A stretch of 8,625 nt of DNA from Arcticibacterium sp051269965 (GTDB lineage: Bacteria > Bacteroidota > Bacteroidia > Cytophagales > Spirosomataceae). Below the pieces are notes generated by a model. The model had not been told where the DNA came from. It was given only the letters and a program-made list of their open reading frames with translations, and made no database searches. Both the position numbers and the translations under genes were made by a program. How positions within the stretch are numbered: position 1 is the stretch's first letter; every line of letters starts with the position of its first letter. This document shows, piece after piece, positions 6,996 through 8,625 of the stretch. Location: NCBI GenBank assembly GCA_051269965.1, contig JBNMFK010000161.1:1-8625 (forward strand). Direction: 5' to 3'.

Positions 6996-7769
6996 CTATT
7001 TTAAGTCTTCTAACAGGCTAAGAACTTTATCAGTTATCTAACCCATTTAATTATCAACATCATGAGTGGTCTCATGAACCACGCGAAAATTACTTATACA
7101 TTCCTTTTTCGAGGAGCTTTATTTAGCTTTTCGTCTTATGCTTTATCTACTAAAGTATCATCCGCTCCATAAAAAGCAGCGTTGTGGGTTTTTTTGTTTA
7201 TCATGAAATACGGACTAGCTTTTTTATAATGCTTCCGGATTTGATTCATAAGAATGACTAATAAGTAAGGAGGTTAAGTTTCTGTTTTTATCGTCAGAAA
7301 TACCTTGGTAGACGGCTTTATCTGTTAGAGCAGAAGTTTTGGCTACTGCTATGACAGAATCTAGGACTATTTTATTTACAGACATATAAAAAGGCTAAAT
7401 CGCTACCATAACTATAACCCAAAGTACGACTCGATTAGACAAGCCTAGATTAATTTTGAGGTTATCATGATGTTCAAAAAATAAGTTAAAATCGTTCATG
7501 ATTTCCTCAAAATTTGTATTGCTGTAGTCGGCCAAACGGAAGTATACATCAGATAAAACTAGGTTTAGGCCTTTTTTAGTAAACTTATAAATTACAGAGT
7601 TAAGGTAACTTTTATCTAGTAAGCTCCATCTACCGCCGTGTACCATAACTAAAGAAATGGCTGATTTCTCTGCAAAACTGCTATCCCTATTGGGTAAGTA
7701 TAAACCGTATTTTTAGTAAGGCTCTTTTCTATAACTTTGATTACAATTTATTAGCTAAGTAAGCTTCAA
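6996..7769 (-). pseudogene. pseudogene of an exported alpha/beta-hydrolase (esterase/lipase-like)
   Basis: The reading starts near a TTG at 7769 (KLT*LINC, a broken lipoprotein-like signal) and a TAA follows at 7713-7715. It continues with YGLYLP, then VMVHGGRWSLLDKS, whose HGG at 7632-7640 is the oxyanion-hole motif. VVLW ends in a one-base loss in a G run; in the next frame GYSYGSDLA (GxSxG at 7405-7419) is the nucleophile elbow. The frame returns at KIVLDSVIAVAKTSALTDK, meets stops at 7224 and 7215, then shifts to SPYFMINKK and FYGADDTLVDK (acid Asp, 7157-7168), with another stop at 7136. HETTHDVDN carries the catalytic His (7062-7064), and ITDKVLSLLEDLK ends at a TAG (6996-6998). The order and spacing of all triad elements make the family clear. 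At least four frameshifts and seven internal stops make it non-functional. The full length of about 258 codons is normal for the family. Confidence 0.8.
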
Positions 7770-7779
7770 TATGAATGCA

Positions 7780-8036
7780 CAGGAGACGCTCTCAGAAGGT
7801 TCGTTTAAAGGGAAAGCGTACTCTAAGGATGATTATTTGGGGCCGTATATTTTAGATAAAGTTAAATTTTTTGGATGCCTTCATACCTATTTTTACTATA
7901 GTTTAGGTCAATTGATTTACCGAATAGGTACTTTTAAATTCCCGCTAGTATCTAGGGGATTTTTTACATAACAACCATTTGTATAATCTTCGGCATTAAG
8001 TTTTTTGTAAAAATTTCTGCAAACGCGTCTGTTATT
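7780..8036 (-). pseudogene. possible further relic upstream of the hydrolase pseudogene, unassigned
   Basis: Minus-strand fragments of plausible protein sequence lie in shifting frames: ITDAFAEIFTKNL, then DYTNGCYVKNPLDTSGNLK (7930-7988 region), GKSIDLNYSKNRYEGIQK, and SSLEYAFPLNEPSESV leading toward the hydrolase start. Stops at 7917, 7862 and near 7829 break them. They read like a degraded gene preceding the hydrolase in the same operon, but I recognise no family. The plus strand is also open over 7771-7971, so the call is weak. Confidence 0.25.
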
Positions 8037-8045
8037 TTAATGCCG
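7991..8045. repeat. 9-bp inverted repeat, 37-base spacer
   Basis: CGGCATTAA at 7991-7999 is the exact reverse complement of TTAATGCCG at 8037-8045. The function is unknown. It may be a loose stem, or a scar in decaying DNA. Confidence 0.3.
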
Positions 8046-8074
8046 CTCTAAGAAGTCTTCAGGACTTTATAGGG

Positions 8075-8095
8075 ATTTTGGTCAAAGACCAAAAT
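8075..8095. terminator. perfect 9-bp-stem hairpin, possible bidirectional terminator
   Basis: ATTTTGGTC, loop AAA, GACCAAAAT. The stem has A/T ends on both sides, as in bidirectional terminators, but no T-run beyond it. It has the same 9+3+9 geometry as the hairpin at 1973-1993, with a different sequence. Confidence 0.35.
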
Positions 8096-8159
8096 ATGGA
8101 AAAGGTTTAGGGAGTATCGACCACCAGCGAAACTATGCTAATTATAATTATTGTCTCAA

Positions 8160-8341
8160 TGGTATCTTTTACCCTTAACCGTTTGCAGCTACAAGAAGTG
8201 GCGATCTCAAAGTACTAAAATGTCTGCCTCCACAAATTTGATACGAATCGGACCCTCCAAGTGGCACAAAGCTACCCTTAACCACAGCACCTCCAATTTC
8301 TTGTTGGTGCTGTGTGTGCCCAGCATGGGCATCTTTTCTTT
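8160..8341 (+). other. GC-richer island with two hairpins and a terminator-like end
   Basis: This stretch is visibly richer in G and C than its surroundings and has no recognisable gene. On the plus strand CACAGCACC (8283-8291) pairs perfectly with GGTGCTGTG (8306-8314). Then TGCCCA (8317-8322) pairs with TGGGCA (8326-8331) over a GCA loop and is followed by TCTTTTCTTT, which resembles a Rho-independent terminator. An 11-bp direct repeat, TACCCTTAACC, occurs at 8170-8180 and 8273-8283. Several frames on both strands are open here (for example + 8151-8351), none with a known family. A structured RNA or a relic gene end are both possible. Confidence 0.3.
8317..8341 (+). terminator. Rho-independent terminator candidate
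   Basis: A 6-bp GC-rich stem (TGCCCA / TGGGCA) with a 3-base loop is followed directly by TCTTTTCTTT. This is the best terminator-shaped sequence in the window on the plus strand. No intact plus-strand gene precedes it. Confidence 0.45.
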
Positions 8342-8457
8342 ACTAAAGTGAATGATTAATCTATAGGGTGCAAAACTTGGTCCCCGTCACTTATGGGTGG
8401 AGGTAGGACTCCAAATCATTTAAGCTGCAAGGGTACTAACTGCGAAGTTTAACCTAA

Positions 8458-8625
8458 ATGAATCGAACCGCTAAAGCGGCAAGAATACAAACTCTGGTTC
8501 TGACGACAATTCCATTGGGGCAATTCCATTGGGGCAATTCCATTGGGGCAATTCCATTGGGGCAATTCCATTGGGGCAATTCCATTGGGGCAATTCCATT
8601 GGGGCAATTCCATTGGGGCAATTCC
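8458..8625 (+). CDS. short ORF entering the 14-bp array, right-truncated; doubtful
   Basis: The ATG at 8458 opens 56 codons to the window edge. MNRTAKAARIQTLVLTT is followed by a repeating 14-residue unit (IPLGQFHWGNSIGA), because three 14-base units make 42 bases. No SD is visible, and no signal peptide or known domain is seen. The tandem unit has no stop in any frame, so any ORF entering it would look long. This may therefore be an accident of the array and not a gene. Confidence 0.2.
   Translation, partial: MNRTAKAARIQTLVLTTIPLGQFHWGNSIGAIPLGQFHWGNSIGAIPLGQFHWGNS
8507..8625. repeat. perfect 14-bp tandem repeat array, at least 8.5 copies
   Basis: The unit CAATTCCATTGGGG begins at 8507, 8521, 8535, 8549, 8563, 8577, 8591 and 8605, with half a unit at 8619-8625. 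All copies are identical and the array runs off the window, so its true length is unknown. Each unit contains CAAT-TCC-ATTG, and each junction ATTG-GGG-CAAT, so small dyads alternate along it. All six frames lack stops. Function is unknown: a variable-number repeat, a protein-binding array and a repeat-peptide coding region are all possible. Confidence 0.95.

Noticed and set aside
7051..7059. TTATCAACA as a second DnaA box
   Set aside because: It differs from the consensus and lies within the catalytic-His region of the hydrolase pseudogene; a near match in AT-rich DNA is expected by chance.
7771..7971. 66-codon plus-strand ORF starting MNAQETLSEG
   Set aside because: It starts directly against the 5' end of the hydrolase pseudogene on the other strand, and minus-strand protein-like fragments cover the same bases; no family match.
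8151..8351. 66-codon plus-strand ORF
   Set aside because: Other frames on both strands are open over the same GC-richer patch, it spans both hairpins, and no family is recognisable.
8507..8625. CRISPR array
   Set aside because: The repeats are 14 bases and directly contiguous with no spacers, and no cas gene is present.

Overview
The window looks like a chromosomal segment of a Bacteroidota bacterium, most likely from the Cytophagales side. This is inferred from the AT-rich coding style, the near absence of Shine-Dalgarno sequences, -7 boxes of the TAnnTTTG type, and the resemblance of the DUF2520, ParA, ParB and DnaB proteins to that phylum. No taxonomic marker RNA is present.

Layout. Bases 1-1385 (+) hold the 3' end of a DUF2520 protein gene, overlapped by ATGA with a lipoprotein of the formylglycine-generating-enzyme (FGE) family that keeps the paired active-site cysteines. 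Bases 1386-2730 have no intact gene. They carry at least one decayed reading frame (2042-2646), a weaker one (1436-1833) and a perfect 9-bp-stem hairpin.

Bases 2754-6757 are the intact core. It contains a divergent orphan ParA (+) converging, with a single base between stop codons, on a parA-parB-dnaB run transcribed on the minus strand. The minus-strand run starts from a region with a -7-like box and one perfect DnaA box, so chromosome partition genes and the replicative helicase probably share a transcript. The orphan ParA keeps the ATPase motifs. It carries Glu and Asp where the neighbouring ParA has the two basic residues aligned with the DNA-binding Arg189 and Arg218 of Bacillus Soj. This is the most interesting protein-level observation here.

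Bases 6996-7769 (-) are a clear pseudogene of a secreted, possibly lipoprotein, alpha/beta-hydrolase. HGG, GxSxG, the acid-loop Asp and the terminal His can all be recovered across frameshifts and stops. Bases 7770-8457 contain further unassigned relic-like sequence, hairpins and a small GC-richer island ending in a terminator-like hairpin on the + strand. The window ends inside a perfect 14-bp tandem array (8507-8625) that is open in all six frames. A short ORF from 8458 reads into it as a 14-residue peptide repeat.

Overall, a well-preserved partition and replication block sits between two tracts of decaying DNA. The divergent ParA paralogue and the 14-bp array are the items most worth following up.
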